From Deltaproteobacteria bacterium (lineage in GTDB: Bacteria; Desulfobacterota; Binatia; Binatales; Binataceae), in contig JAJYRQ010000011.1 of NCBI GenBank assembly GCA_021794015.1, positions 1 through 64,000 on the forward strand: DNA of 64,000 nucleotides, read 5' to 3'. Below are positions 18,186 through 27,186 of the stretch, piece by piece. The notes below the pieces were generated by a model, which worked only from the letters and a program-made list of their open reading frames with translations, had not been told where the DNA came from and did not search any database. Made by a program: the position numbers and the translations under genes. The stretch's first letter is position 1; every line of letters begins with the position of its first letter.

Positions 18186-18257
18186 GGTCGTCCTTCCGCT
18201 TTATCCAACCCGAAGGATAACTCCCGTGGCTCTCGCCGCCGGCGAACGGGCGGCACG

Positions 18258-18479
18258 ATGTCTGAACCGGTTGCGCATCTGGCGATTCGGCTAAACGGCG
18301 AGCCTTACACCCTTGCCGGCCCGCAATGCGTGGCGGCGCTGCTGGAGAGCTTGAAAGTAGGCGGCCTGCGCGTCGCCGTTGAACTTAACCGCACGGTTGT
18401 CCCCAGGGCGGAGTACGAAAAGACGCTTCTCCAGGACGGAGACGAAGTCGAAGTCATAACATTCGTGGGCGGAGGCTAA
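18258..18479 (+). CDS. thiS: Sulfur carrier protein ThiS
   Basis: A 73-residue ubiquitin-like carrier that delivers sulfur, as a C-terminal thiocarboxylate, to thiazole synthase. The fold ends in the required Gly-Gly terminus ([11 protein letters not shown]), and [16 protein letters not shown] is a typical ThiS block. It is the first gene after the TPP riboswitch. The adenylating enzyme ThiF and the glycine- or tyrosine-oxidising ThiO/ThiH are not in this window. Confidence 0.93.
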   Translation: MSEPVAHLAIRLNGEPYTLAGPQCVAALLESLKVGGLRVAVELNRTVVPRAEYEKTLLQDGDEVEVITFVGGG

Positions 18480-18523
18480 AGCCGTTGCGGCCGAGATTGC
18501 GCTGCCGCCCGTAAGGAGTAGCA

Positions 18524-19330
18524 ATGCCAGAACCAAAGTTGCAGCAAGTCGCAAACGACGACGACTGCCTCCAGCTTGCCGGCAGAGGCTTCCGCTCGCG
18601 CCTTATCGTCGGCACCGGCAAGTACAAAAACTTTGCCGAGACCAAGGCTGCCGTCGAGAGTAGCGGCGCCGAAATGGTCACCGTCGCCGTAAGACGCATC
18701 AACCTGGCCGACCGCAGCCGCGAAAGCCTGCTCCATTACCTCGACCCGGCGCGCTACCAAATCCTGCCGAATACCGCCGGATGCTACACGGCGGAGGAGG
18801 CGGTGCGTACCTGCCGGCTGGCCCGCGAGGTGGGCGTCGGCGATATGGTCAAGCTGGAGGTGATCGGCGATCCCAAGACGCTCTTCCCGGACGTTGCCGC
18901 AACCATCGAGGCCGCCCGCATCCTGGTGAAAGACGGCTTTAAGGTCCTGCCTTACGTCACCGACGACCCGGTGGCCTGCCTGCGGCTGGCTGAGATCGGC
19001 TGCGTGGCTGTGATGCCGTTGGCGGCGCCGATCGGTTCGGGAATGGGAATCCGCAACCCCTATAACTTGCGCATCATCCTGGAACAGGCGCGGGTGCCGG
19101 TGATTGTTGACGCCGGCGTGGGCACCGCCTCGGATGCGGCGCGCGCGATGGAGCTGGGATGCGACGGCCTGCTGGTCAACACGGCGATCGCCGGCGCCAA
19201 GGACCCGATCGCGATGGCGCGCGCGATCAAGCTTGCGGTCGAGGCGGGACGTGCCGCCTATCTGGCCGGGCGGATCGAGCCGCGTCTTTACGGGACCGCC
19301 TCAAGCCCTCTCACAGGGCTAATCGGCTAA
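18524..19330 (+). CDS. thiG: Thiazole synthase ThiG
   Basis: A 268-residue TIM-barrel enzyme that forms the thiazole phosphate ring from DXP, dehydroglycine and ThiS thiocarboxylate. Family blocks are [75 protein letters not shown] and [20 protein letters not shown]. It lies 44 bases after thiS and has a good GGAG ribosome site. Confidence 0.95.
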   Translation: MPEPKLQQVANDDDCLQLAGRGFRSRLIVGTGKYKNFAETKAAVESSGAEMVTVAVRRINLADRSRESLLHYLDPARYQILPNTAGCYTAEEAVRTCRLAREVGVGDMVKLEVIGDPKTLFPDVAATIEAARILVKDGFKVLPYVTDDPVACLRLAEIGCVAVMPLAAPIGSGMGIRNPYNLRIILEQARVPVIVDAGVGTASDAARAMELGCDGLLVNTAIAGAKDPIAMARAIKLAVEAGRAAYLAGRIEPRLYGTASSPLTGLIG

Positions 19331-19443
19331 GGCCGCGGGGCCGGGCCGGGGCCGCATCCGCGCCGGCCCGCACCGGCTTGGCGTAAGGCTTGCCCGACGG
19401 GCGCAGGCCGGGAGTGCCGCCGGTGGCGCGGAGCACTATTGCC

Positions 19444-20109
19444 ATGAACGCCAGCGTTGACTTCCGCCTCTATCTCATCACCGGCGAGCGCCTGGCTGGC
19501 GGGGCCGAGGTGCTGGCGCTGTGCCAGCGGCTGCTGGCGGCTGCGGCTGAAGAATTGCCGCCCGGCCAGCGAGTTGCGCTCCAGTTGCGGGCCAAGACCC
19601 TTGCGACGCGCGAGATTTTCGAGCTGGCGCTGAAGCTCGCTGTGCTCTGTCGGCGCTTTGGCGCGCGCCTGCTAGTCAACGACCGCATCGATATCGCGCT
19701 GGCCGCCGAGGCCGACGGCGTGCATCTACCCAGCGCCGGCATCCCGGCTGCGGATGCGCGTGCCCTGATGGGGCCCGAGCGGCTGGTGGGCGTCTCGACC
19801 CACAGCGTCGAGGAGGTGCGGGCGGCTGCCGCTGAGCGCGCCGATTTCGTCGTCTTCGGTCCGCTTTACCGGCCGATATCCAAGGCGCAGGCCGCGGCTC
19901 CGCTCGGGCCGGATGCCCTCAAGGACGCCTGCCGGGCGGCGTCGATTCCCGTCTTCGGCCTGGGCGGCGTCAGCCTGGAGCGCATCGAGGAGCTGCATAG
20001 TGTAGTTGCGGGCGTCGCGCCGCTTCGCGTGGCGGCCATCGGCGCGCTCTTCGGCGCCGAGCATCCCGAGCAGGCGATCCGTGCCCTCCTTCGCGCCCTG
20101 TATCGCTGA
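19444..20109 (+). CDS. thiE: Thiamine-phosphate synthase ThiE
   Basis: A 221-residue TIM-barrel enzyme joining HMP-pyrophosphate and thiazole phosphate to thiamine phosphate. Visible blocks are FRLYLITGERLAGG, VALQLRAKTLATREIF, LLVNDRIDIALAAEADGVHL, GVSTHSVEEVRAA, DFVVFGPLYRPISK and FGLGGVSLERIEEL. The ATG at 19444 is chosen because ThiE proteins start close to the first strand; an open frame extends 18 codons further. It closes the thiSGE operon. Confidence 0.9.
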   Translation: MNASVDFRLYLITGERLAGGAEVLALCQRLLAAAAEELPPGQRVALQLRAKTLATREIFELALKLAVLCRRFGARLLVNDRIDIALAAEADGVHLPSAGIPAADARALMGPERLVGVSTHSVEEVRAAAAERADFVVFGPLYRPISKAQAAAPLGPDALKDACRAASIPVFGLGGVSLERIEELHSVVAGVAPLRVAAIGALFGAEHPEQAIRALLRALYR

Positions 20110-20587
20110 AGAGTTACTCTCCGCCCCCTCCGCGTTAGCATGGCCGCGCCGAGCCCCGCGCGGCGCTGACCGCGCGGCAGCTTGCCCGACCTGCCTGCCG
20201 CGCCTGCCTGTGCCTGCCTGCACGCAGACAGGCCGGGCCCGGCGCAGGCAGGCCAGCGGGAGCGCAATGCGGGGATGCGCGAGGCGTGTCCCTGCCGCCA
20301 TGCAATGGCGTGGCGCGCGCGAGGCCTGCCCCGAGCCCCGCCGAGGGGAACTCCGTGTTCCGCTGCCACACCGGACGCAAAACCCCGGCACTCGCCGCGC
20401 GGCAGCTGCACCCGACAATCACACGCCGAACGAGCCAGGCAACGACGAACGGGAAGCTATAGTATGCAATCGCCAATATTTCGTCATCCCGAGCGAAGCT
20501 CCCCTCACGCCGTCATCCCGAGCGAAGTCGAGGGATCCCGGGCTCCTCCTGCGGCCCGCGCCTGCGCCCCAGAGGGCGCGGCCGGAC
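20110..20587. repeat. Repeat-rich gap (CTGCCTG-type and CATCCCGAGCGAAG-type repeats)
   Basis: No gene is supported here. At 20183-20255 short CCTGCCTG/CAGGCAGG units recur in both orientations and could fold. At 20482-20510 is a partial copy of the element whose complete copy forms the left inverted repeat at 20511-20549. The remaining sequence is GC-rich without coding character. Confidence 0.6.
20511..20549 (+). repeat. Left inverted repeat flanking the GIY-YIG gene
   Basis: CGTCATCCCGAGCGAAGTCG continuing AGGGATCCCGGGCTCCTCC. Its reverse complement recurs at 20890-20929 with one substitution and a one-base/short-tract difference. The two arms enclose only the GIY-YIG reading frame. Confidence 0.8.
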
Positions 20588-20884
20588 ATGAATGCGCGGG
20601 TATTCCACGTCTATGTTCTATCGAGTCTTTCCCGGGTGCTTTATGTGGGAGTCACCAACGACTTCAGCCGACGCGTTTACGAGCACAAGCAGGGAGCCGT
20701 TCCAGGGTTCACCGCGAGGTATAACGTACGTCGGCTGGTCTACTTCGAGGAGTACGCCGGCGCCTTGTCGGCCATCGAGCGTGAGAAGCAGTTGAAGCGC
20801 TGGAGGCGCGGCAAGAAGGTCTGGCTTATTGAATCAGGCAATCCGTTATGGAGGGACCTGAGCGAAGGCTGGTATGATGAGTGA
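20588..20884 (+). CDS. GIY-YIG nuclease-domain protein
   Basis: A 98-residue single-domain protein of the UPF0213/COG2827 type. The GIY-YIG core reads VFHVYVLSS then RVLYVGVTNDFSRRVYEHKQ, and LVYFEEYAGALSAIEREKQL carries the conserved tyrosine and glutamate region. The end KRWRRGKKVWLIESGNPLW is typical of this small subfamily. These proteins are usually of unknown role and are often found inside repeats. The start is the ATG at 20588; the frame is open further upstream only through the repeat. It lies between 39-40-bp inverted repeats, suggesting it travels with them. Confidence 0.85.
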   Translation: MNARVFHVYVLSSLSRVLYVGVTNDFSRRVYEHKQGAVPGFTARYNVRRLVYFEEYAGALSAIEREKQLKRWRRGKKVWLIESGNPLWRDLSEGWYDE

Positions 20885-20889
20885 CGGGC

Positions 20890-20929
20890 GGAGGAAACCC
20901 GGGATCCCTCGGCTTCGCTCGGGATGACG
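20890..20929 (-). repeat. Right inverted repeat flanking the GIY-YIG gene
   Basis: GGAGGAAACCCGGGATCCCT then CGGCTTCGCTCGGGATGACG, the near-perfect reverse complement of 20511-20549. A further partial copy follows at about 20940-20970. The right arm begins 6 bases past the GIY-YIG stop codon. Confidence 0.8.
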
Positions 20930-20984
20930 GCCGGAGGCGCGCGGCTTCGGCGGGGATGACGGCCGGAGGCGAGGGGGAGGCAGC

Positions 20985-22534
20985 GATGCATCGCGTCGAA
21001 CTGCACGAAGATTGGCGGCGGGCACAGGCCCTGCGCAGGCTTCTCGACGGTCATCCGCGTAAGGGGTTACGAGGTTGACAGACTGCGGGCGGACGTCCGG
21101 CGTGTTCGCGATCTACTGCGCGGCTTCGCCTGCCGAGCCGCGGCCGTGAAGGGGGAAAATGATCCGAAGCTTGACTGCTTGATCGAAGCCCTGGTTGAAA
21201 TCGAAAAGCAGGCGCGTAGAGAGGGCCTTGACGAACAGGGCACTCGCAACAAGCGCAAAATGGTAATCTTCTCCTACTTTGCCGACACCGTTGAATGGAT
21301 CACGGAGCACCTCAAGAACGTCCTTGAGACGGATGGACGGCTCGCCGCGTATCGAGGCCGGATGGTGTCGGTCGCCGGCGACGAGACGCGCGACGGCGTC
21401 TCGCGCGCGAAGGCGGTCTTTGGCTTCGCCCCGGAGTCGAGTGAGGCGCCGCCCGGAGCCGACGAAGACCGCTACGATATCCTGGTAACGACCGATGTTT
21501 TGGCAGAAGGTGTCAACCTGCAGCAGGCGCGCAATGTTATCAACTACGATTTGCCGTGGAACCCGATGCGCCTGGTTCAGCGCCACGGACGAATCGACAG
21601 GATCGGCAGTCCGCATCGCGACGTGTACGTCCGCTGCTTCTTCCCCGACAAGCGCCTGAACGATCTGCTCGACTTGGAATCGCGCATCCGTAGGAAGCTC
21701 AAGCAGGCGGCGGCAAGCATCGGAGTGGAGCACGAAGTCATTCCGGGCGCGGCCACCGGCGAGCAGGTCTTTGCGGAGACGCGCGAAGAGATCGAAAAGC
21801 TCAGGAATGAAGACGCGACCATCCTCGAAAACGGCGGCGAAGATCCTTCGGCGCACTCAGGCGAGGAGTACCGCCAGGAGCTGCGCAAGGGCTTGGAGCG
21901 TCACGGCGAGAAGACTATCACGGGACTGCCTTGGGGCGCGGGGTCAGGGTTTGTCAGTGGCCGCGTGACCGGCCATTTCTTCTGTGCGAAGGTGGGCGAG
22001 CGTGTCTTTTTGAGGTTCGTGCCGGCCGAAGGCGGTGCAATTGTCAAAGACACGCTCGGGTGCCTCAAACTAATCGCGTGCAAGGAAGATACACCCCGCC
22101 ACGTTCCGGATAACGCGCGCGAAGCTGCCTACGTCGCATGGCAGCGTGCGCGGCGGGATATCTTTGAGGAGTGGAAGTTCGCTACCGATCCTGCGAACTT
22201 GCAACCGCGCGTCAGGGCCGGAATGAAGGCGGCTGCAGACCACATACGGAAATACCCGCCGCCTGAGTTCACTCAAGAACAAATCGATCGGTTGATCGAA
22301 TGTATCGAAGCGCCTTGGGGTGTTCGAATCGAACGGCAAATCCGAGACTGCCTTGACGGTGGCAAGGGTGTCGGGGCCTCGGTTGCGATCGCGGCAAAGG
22401 TCAAGGAACTCGGCTTGGAGCCGTTTAAGCCGGCAGCCCCGCTGCCGCCGATCGAGCAAGACGAGGTCCGCCTGGTCTGCTGGCTGGCCGTGGCGGCAAG
22501 CTCCCCTTCGCGCATAGCGGCGCGGCGCCCTTGA
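20985..22534 (+). pseudogene. C-terminal half of a SNF2/RapA-type helicase
   Basis: An open frame from ~21071 (first ATG 21146, 462 aa) encodes helicase motifs IV-VI only: KMVIFSYFADTVEWI, DILVTTDVLAEGVNLQQA, NVINYDLPWNPMRLVQRHGR and IDRIG. A long C-terminal domain ends in EPFKPAAPLPPIEQDEVRLV. The N-terminal ATP-binding half (Walker A, DEAH) is missing; upstream is repeat DNA. A second frame (MHRVELHEDWRRAQ, 20985 on) may be the preceding piece separated by a frameshift near 21060. The C-terminal region recalls SNF2-like helicases of phage-defence loci such as DrmD of DISARM, but this is a weak resemblance. The fragment is probably a decaying remnant and unlikely to be active. Confidence 0.65.
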
Positions 22535-22562
22535 CGTGGCTTCTTTGGTCGGGGTGGCCGGG

Positions 22563-23999
22563 TTAGCCTTTGATCACGGCAAAGGGCTTGAGCCTTGCCA
22601 CTTTGGGGGTGATGCCCGCCTTATCCATGATGTCAACCACGTCGGCAACGTCTTTGTAGGCGAAGGGCATCTCCTCGGTCACCGTGGCGCATCCCTGGTA
22701 GCGGATCGTGACGCCGGCGGCGTTTAGCTCGGCGATAACGTCGCGCCCACGGGCGGTCTTCTTGGCGCGGGCCCGGCTCATCAGCCGGCCCGCGCCGTGG
22801 CAGGTCGAGCCGAGCGTCTCAGCCATCGCCTGCTCGCTGCCCAAAAGCACGAAGGAGTAGCGGCCCATGTCGCCCGGCACGAGCACCGGCTGCCCCGTTT
22901 CGCGCAGCGCCGGCGCAAGCGCCGGATGGCCCGGGGCAAAGGCGCGGGTTGCCCCTTTGCGATGGACACAAAGCAGCCGCTCTTTGCCGCCCACCGTATG
23001 CCGTTCAAACTTGGCGATGTTGTGGCATACGTCGTAGACCAGCGCAAGGCCGAGTTCGCGCTCGCTTATGCCGAGCGCCTCACACAAAGCCCGTTCGGCG
23101 TTGCGCATGATGATCTGCCGGTTGCACCAGGCAAAATTTGCCGCCGCGGCCATCGCGCTTAAGTAGGCGCGCCCTTCGGGTGTGCGGATTGGCACCGCCG
23201 CAAGCTGTCGATCAGGCACCCGGATACCGTAGCGGTCCATCGCGCGGCCCATCACCCGCAGATGGTCGTCGCAGGTCTGATGGCCCAGGCCGCGCGAGCC
23301 GCAGTGGATAGTGACCGTTACGGTTCCCGGCTCAAGCCCGAGCGCTTGCGCCGCCGCCGGCGCATAAATGTCGTCCACGCGCTCCAGCTCGAGAAAATGG
23401 TTGCCGGAGCCAAGCGTGCCGAGCTGCTTTTTGCCCCGTTGATAAGCCTCGTTGCTGAGCGCGTCGGGGTCTGCCGACTCGAGACATCCGCCCTCTTCGG
23501 TGTGATCAATATCCTCGGGGCGGCCGAAGCCCTGCGCGAGCGCCCAGTTGGCGCCCTCGCGCACGGCTTTGCGCAAATCACTCGGCGACAGCGACGGGAT
23601 CGCGCCTTCGGAGCCGACTCCGGCCGGCACTACGGCGAAGAGCGCGTCGGCAAGCCGCTCGGCTTGGCCGGCGATCTCTTCATACTTGAGCCTGGTACGT
23701 ATCAGGCGGACGCCACAGTTGATGTCGTAGCCGACGCCGCCGGGCGAAATTACCCCCTGCTCGGCGTCGAAGCCGGCCACGCCGCCTATCGGGAAGCCGT
23801 AGCCCCAGTGAATGTCCGGCATCGCCAGCGAATAGCCGACGATTCCCGGCAGGCAGGCGACGTTGGCGACCTGCTCGAGGCAGGGGTCGCCCTCGAGCTC
23901 TCGCAGCATCGCGGCGCTGGCATAGATGCGTCCCGGAACCTGCATCGCGCCGGTTTTCGGGATTTCCCACAAAAACTCGCTTACCTGTCGAAGCTGCAT
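22563..23999 (-). CDS. rtcB: RNA-splicing ligase RtcB
   Basis: A 478-residue GTP-dependent RNA ligase that joins 2',3'-cyclic phosphate and 5'-OH ends in RNA repair. Metal and guanylate-binding blocks are clear: MPDIHWGYGFPIGGVA, GGVGYDINCGVRLI, TLGSGNHFLELE, IHCGSRGLGHQ, CVHRKGATRAFAPGHP and the guanylated-histidine region STCHGAGRLMSR. The C-terminus (YKDVADVVDIM then VARLKPFAVIKG) is diagnostic. The start at ATG 23999 is the family start; a longer open frame to 24065 is not conserved-looking. No archease or rtcR is adjacent. Confidence 0.95.
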   Translation of the reverse strand: MQLRQVSEFLWEIPKTGAMQVPGRIYASAAMLRELEGDPCLEQVANVACLPGIVGYSLAMPDIHWGYGFPIGGVAGFDAEQGVISPGGVGYDINCGVRLIRTRLKYEEIAGQAERLADALFAVVPAGVGSEGAIPSLSPSDLRKAVREGANWALAQGFGRPEDIDHTEEGGCLESADPDALSNEAYQRGKKQLGTLGSGNHFLELERVDDIYAPAAAQALGLEPGTVTVTIHCGSRGLGHQTCDDHLRVMGRAMDRYGIRVPDRQLAAVPIRTPEGRAYLSAMAAAANFAWCNRQIIMRNAERALCEALGISERELGLALVYDVCHNIAKFERHTVGGKERLLCVHRKGATRAFAPGHPALAPALRETGQPVLVPGDMGRYSFVLLGSEQAMAETLGSTCHGAGRLMSRARAKKTARGRDVIAELNAAGVTIRYQGCATVTEEMPFAYKDVADVVDIMDKAGITPKVARLKPFAVIKG

Positions 24000-24302
24000 A
24001 GGTTGCGCCTGAGCCGTTTGCCGCGTCTCCAATTCTAGTTTCCGGCCCCGCGCTGGCGCCCGCAACCGGGCCCCGGGCGGCGCGATGCTTGAGGACGCGG
24101 CTTCGCTTGCCGAAGCGGCCTGTGGCTGCCTCGGCGACGGCGCGCAACGCCACGGGGGCGGGGATAGCTTCCCGGCGACCCTTGGCTTACGATCCTGATG
24201 TTAGAGGGTTGGGTGCACAGACCGGGCGCAAGCTGTCAAGCTTGGCGAGGCTGAGAGTATGACGACCCAAGCAGCCGGTTGCGCCTTGGCGTCGGGCTAA
24301 CG
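24000..24302. other. Divergent intergenic region
   Basis: These 303 bases separate rtcB (minus) from the zinc-ribbon gene (plus) and should hold both promoters. A TTGACA-like hexamer occurs on the minus strand (24234-24240) without a convincing -10. No other structure was seen. Confidence 0.4.
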
Positions 24303-25103
24303 ATGAAAAAAGCGAGTTATTGTACCAAGTGCGGCGCCGAGTTGGCGCCCCAGGCAGCGCGCTGCCCGCACTGCGGAGCGCCGGTAGCCGGGGCCGCGAC
24401 CACAAGCCGCCGCGCGCACGCGGCGCGCTGGGCGGTAGCCGCAGCCGCCGTCATTGCCGTAGGTGTGGGCGTCGTCGTGGCGCTTCGGCTTAGCTCGCCT
24501 AGAGCTCCGGCCAAGGCAGCGGCCCTTTCCGGCGCCGCAAACATCGCCGAGTCTGCACCCGCGGCCGAGCCGCATACCGTTTCGGCGGCAACCGCTGCTT
24601 CGCCCAGCATGGGGCTCTTTGAGCTGCCGGCCGCCGACCGCAACTTTGTGGGTACTTGGGGCGGTTACGCTCGGGTGGACCCCGGCGCGGCCACCCGGGT
24701 GGGCAAACCGATGCTCCCGATGACTTTCTATTTCGGCCGGAAAAACGGCGTTGTCTTCCTGCGCACCGAAGTCTACGGCAGCCCGCAGTGGCCGGTGGTG
24801 GGACAGAAAGTCGAGACGCTTGATCCCAAGCGGGTGCGCTTCGAACTCGACTCGGCGTGCAATTCGTGTACGCCGCCGGCGCGCGAGGTGGAAGTCACAA
24901 CGCTCACGCTGACCGACAAGAACACGATGAACGTCGAATGTACCGGCTACACCTCCTGGCAGGGCGACGGCCATTCGGGGGCCTCCTACCACGGCGTTTT
25001 GCATCTTCTAAATGCCGCGCAGGCGCAGGCGATAGACCAGCAGGCGCGCCAAGGGGGTGTCCTGCTCACCAAGATTAACAGCGCCGGGCAGGTTGGACGG
25101 TAG
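24303..25103 (+). CDS. Zinc-ribbon single-span membrane protein, function unknown
   Basis: A 266-residue protein. Residues 1-26 are a zinc ribbon (C7-TK-C10 and C21-PH-C24), followed by one transmembrane helix at about 43-65 and a small-residue-rich linker to ~100. The soluble C-terminal domain (~105-255) has several Trp/Gly motifs (FVGTWGGYARVDPG, PMTFYFGRKNG) and a CNSC pair near residue 193. The N-in topology would put the ribbon in the cytoplasm and the C-terminal domain outside. I do not recognise the C-terminal family. Start ATG 24303 is followed directly by the ribbon. Confidence 0.7.
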   Translation: MKKASYCTKCGAELAPQAARCPHCGAPVAGAATTSRRAHAARWAVAAAAVIAVGVGVVVALRLSSPRAPAKAAALSGAANIAESAPAAEPHTVSAATAASPSMGLFELPAADRNFVGTWGGYARVDPGAATRVGKPMLPMTFYFGRKNGVVFLRTEVYGSPQWPVVGQKVETLDPKRVRFELDSACNSCTPPAREVEVTTLTLTDKNTMNVECTGYTSWQGDGHSGASYHGVLHLLNAAQAQAIDQQARQGGVLLTKINSAGQVGR

Positions 25104-25178
25104 CAGGGCCTCGGCTGCCGCCGCCGTTGCGCGACGGAACGAGAGCACTTCCCCCGATCGCTATTAACTACTCCGCGG

Positions 25179-25236
25179 TATAGTTACACAGGCTCCGCTC
25201 GGTCGCGGGTCGCTCTGTCATTCCCTCGCGCGCCAG
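25179..25236 (-). repeat. Dispersed repeat family A, diverged inverted copy
   Basis: On the minus strand this reads ...GAATGACAGAGCGACCCGCG...CCTGTGTAACTATA, matching the GGAATGACAGCAGCGCGCCC...CCTGTGTAACTATA core of the copy at 29645-29730. It lies in the 275-base gap before the TPP-enzyme gene. Confidence 0.5.
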
Positions 25237-25378
25237 GCCATGGCATGGCGGCAGATGGTGAGGCCGCGTTGCGCGGCATTGCGCGTCCGTGGCAGGGCGG
25301 CGCGCTTCTGATTCACGCCTGTGGCGGCGTCTGATGCGCGCCTTGAAGCGGCGGCCGGTGCGTGGAAGGATCGCTGGC

Positions 25379-27169
25379 ATGAGCCAGACGCGCGCGACGC
25401 CGACCTCGAGCGCCGCGGCCTACATCGTCGAGTTCCTCATCCGGCAGCGGGTGCCGTACGTCTTCGGACTGTGCGGCCACGGAATCCTGGGACTGCTCGA
25501 CGGCCTCTTTGACCGGCAGAACGAGATCAAGACGATCTCGGTGCATCACGAAGCGGCGGCCGGTTTCATGGCCGACGCATACTTTCGCGTGGCGCACAAG
25601 CCGGTTGCCACCTATACCTCGTGCGGGCCGGGCTCGGCCAACCTGGTGGTGGCGATCGCCTCGGCGTTCGCCGACTCCTCTGCGATGCTCAACATCACGG
25701 GCAACGTCCCCACCGGCCAGTGGAACCGGGGCCCTTTCCAGGAGACCGGCCGTTACTTTCAGGGCGACTTCGTCAACGTGGTGCGCCCCTACGTCAAGCG
25801 CAGCTTTCAACCGCTGCGCGCCGAGATGCTGCCGCTGGCGCTGCGCCAGGCGTTTGCCTTGATGACCAACGGGCGGCCCGGGCCGGTCCATCTGGACGTG
25901 CCGCTCAACGTATTTGTCGAGCCGGTGGGCGAGCAAGCTGCCGAAGGCGAGGCCGACTGGCCGGCAACCGCATGGGCGCGCCCGGCAGGCGATCCCGGTG
26001 CCGTGGCCGAGGCGGCGCGGCTGTTGCGCGCGGCCCGGCAGCCGGTGATCGTCGCCGGACACGGCGTGGAACTGAGCAACGCCGAAGAGAGCCTGCGCGC
26101 CTTTGCGCAGGCGACCCAAACTCCCGTCGCCACAACCCCGCTCGGCAAAGGAGTCTTCGACGCAAGCGACCCGCTCAGCCTGGGCGCTACCGGCCGCAAC
26201 GGTACGTACATGGCCAACGCCGCCTGCCGCAACGCGGACGTTATCCTTGCCCTGGGCACGCGTTTCGACGATCGGGCAACCAGTGCCTGGCTGCCGGGCT
26301 TCACCTACCGCATCCCGCCGACCCGGCTCATCCACGTGGATATCGACGCTGCCGAGATCGGCCGCAACTTCCAGCCCGCGGTTGCGATCGTGGCGGATGC
26401 GCGGGCCGTGCTCGAACAGCTCAAAGAGCAGCGCTGCGGAGCGCAAAGCGGGCGTAGCGACTGGCTTGCCCGGATCGCCGGCTGGCGCAGGAAATGGGAC
26501 GAGGCGACGGCGCCGCCTCGGCTTTCCGACGCCGTGCCGATCCGGCCCGAACGGGTGGTGGCGGAGTTGCGCAAGGTGGTGCCGGCTGACGCAATTGTGG
26601 TCGCCGATGTCGGCGTCCATCACAACTGGCTGGTGGCCGAGTACCCGGCCTTACGGCCGCGCACGCTTTTGCAAACCTGGGGCTTTGCCGCGATGGGCTT
26701 CGGCGTGGCAGGGCCGCTGGGCGCCAAGCTGGCGGCGCCCGACCGGCCGGTGGTGGCAGTTTGCGGGGACGGCGGCTTTGCGATGCATGCCGGCGCCGTG
26801 CTCACCGCGGTCGAGTACGACATTCCGATCGTCTGGGTGGTGTGGAACAATTTCGGCTACTGCTCGATTCGAGACCAGCAGCTCGGCTACTTCGGCCAAG
26901 GACGCGAGCTGGCCACGAGCTTTGTCGGCCCCGGCGCGCGGCTGCTCAGCGCCGACTACGCGCTGATGGCGCGTTCGATGGGTGCCGAGGGCGCCACCGT
27001 CGAAAGACCCAACGAATTTGCCCCCAAGCTCGAAGCCGCGATCGCCTCGAACCGGCCAACCGTGCTCGACGTGCGGATCGATCGCGAAGTTCGGCCGCTG
27101 GCCAGCGGGAGCTGGGACCTGCCGCCGCTGCCGCCTCCGATGCCGAATTTCGGCTGGGGCGAAGACTGA
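25379..27169 (+). CDS. TPP-dependent enzyme of the acetolactate synthase family
   Basis: A 596-residue three-domain ThDP enzyme. The PYR-domain glutamate is in SVHHEAAAGFMADAYFR, and the central domain spans ~190-330. The C-terminal ThDP/Mg motif is VCGDGGFAMHAGAV plus WNNFGYCSIRDQQ. ATG 25379 has a GGAAGGA ribosome site. The family includes acetolactate synthase, glyoxylate carboligase, oxalyl-CoA decarboxylase and sulfoacetaldehyde acetyltransferase. No small regulatory subunit or ilvC is adjacent. The neighbours are a cupin and a KstD-like flavoprotein, so a catabolic carboligase or decarboxylase role fits better than branched-chain synthesis. The substrate is unknown. Confidence 0.8.
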   Translation: MSQTRATPTSSAAAYIVEFLIRQRVPYVFGLCGHGILGLLDGLFDRQNEIKTISVHHEAAAGFMADAYFRVAHKPVATYTSCGPGSANLVVAIASAFADSSAMLNITGNVPTGQWNRGPFQETGRYFQGDFVNVVRPYVKRSFQPLRAEMLPLALRQAFALMTNGRPGPVHLDVPLNVFVEPVGEQAAEGEADWPATAWARPAGDPGAVAEAARLLRAARQPVIVAGHGVELSNAEESLRAFAQATQTPVATTPLGKGVFDASDPLSLGATGRNGTYMANAACRNADVILALGTRFDDRATSAWLPGFTYRIPPTRLIHVDIDAAEIGRNFQPAVAIVADARAVLEQLKEQRCGAQSGRSDWLARIAGWRRKWDEATAPPRLSDAVPIRPERVVAELRKVVPADAIVVADVGVHHNWLVAEYPALRPRTLLQTWGFAAMGFGVAGPLGAKLAAPDRPVVAVCGDGGFAMHAGAVLTAVEYDIPIVWVVWNNFGYCSIRDQQLGYFGQGRELATSFVGPGARLLSADYALMARSMGAEGATVERPNEFAPKLEAAIASNRPTVLDVRIDREVRPLASGSWDLPPLPPPMPNFGWGED

Positions 27170-27186
27170 GGGAGGAGACGACCGCT

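Noticed and set aside
20006..20587. Long N-terminal extension of the GIY-YIG gene
   Set aside because: The frame is open but runs through thiE's end and repeat DNA; family members begin at the ATG at 20588.
21146..22534. Intact stand-alone helicase
   Set aside because: It lacks the Walker A and DEAH half, so it is treated as a remnant and not an active enzyme.
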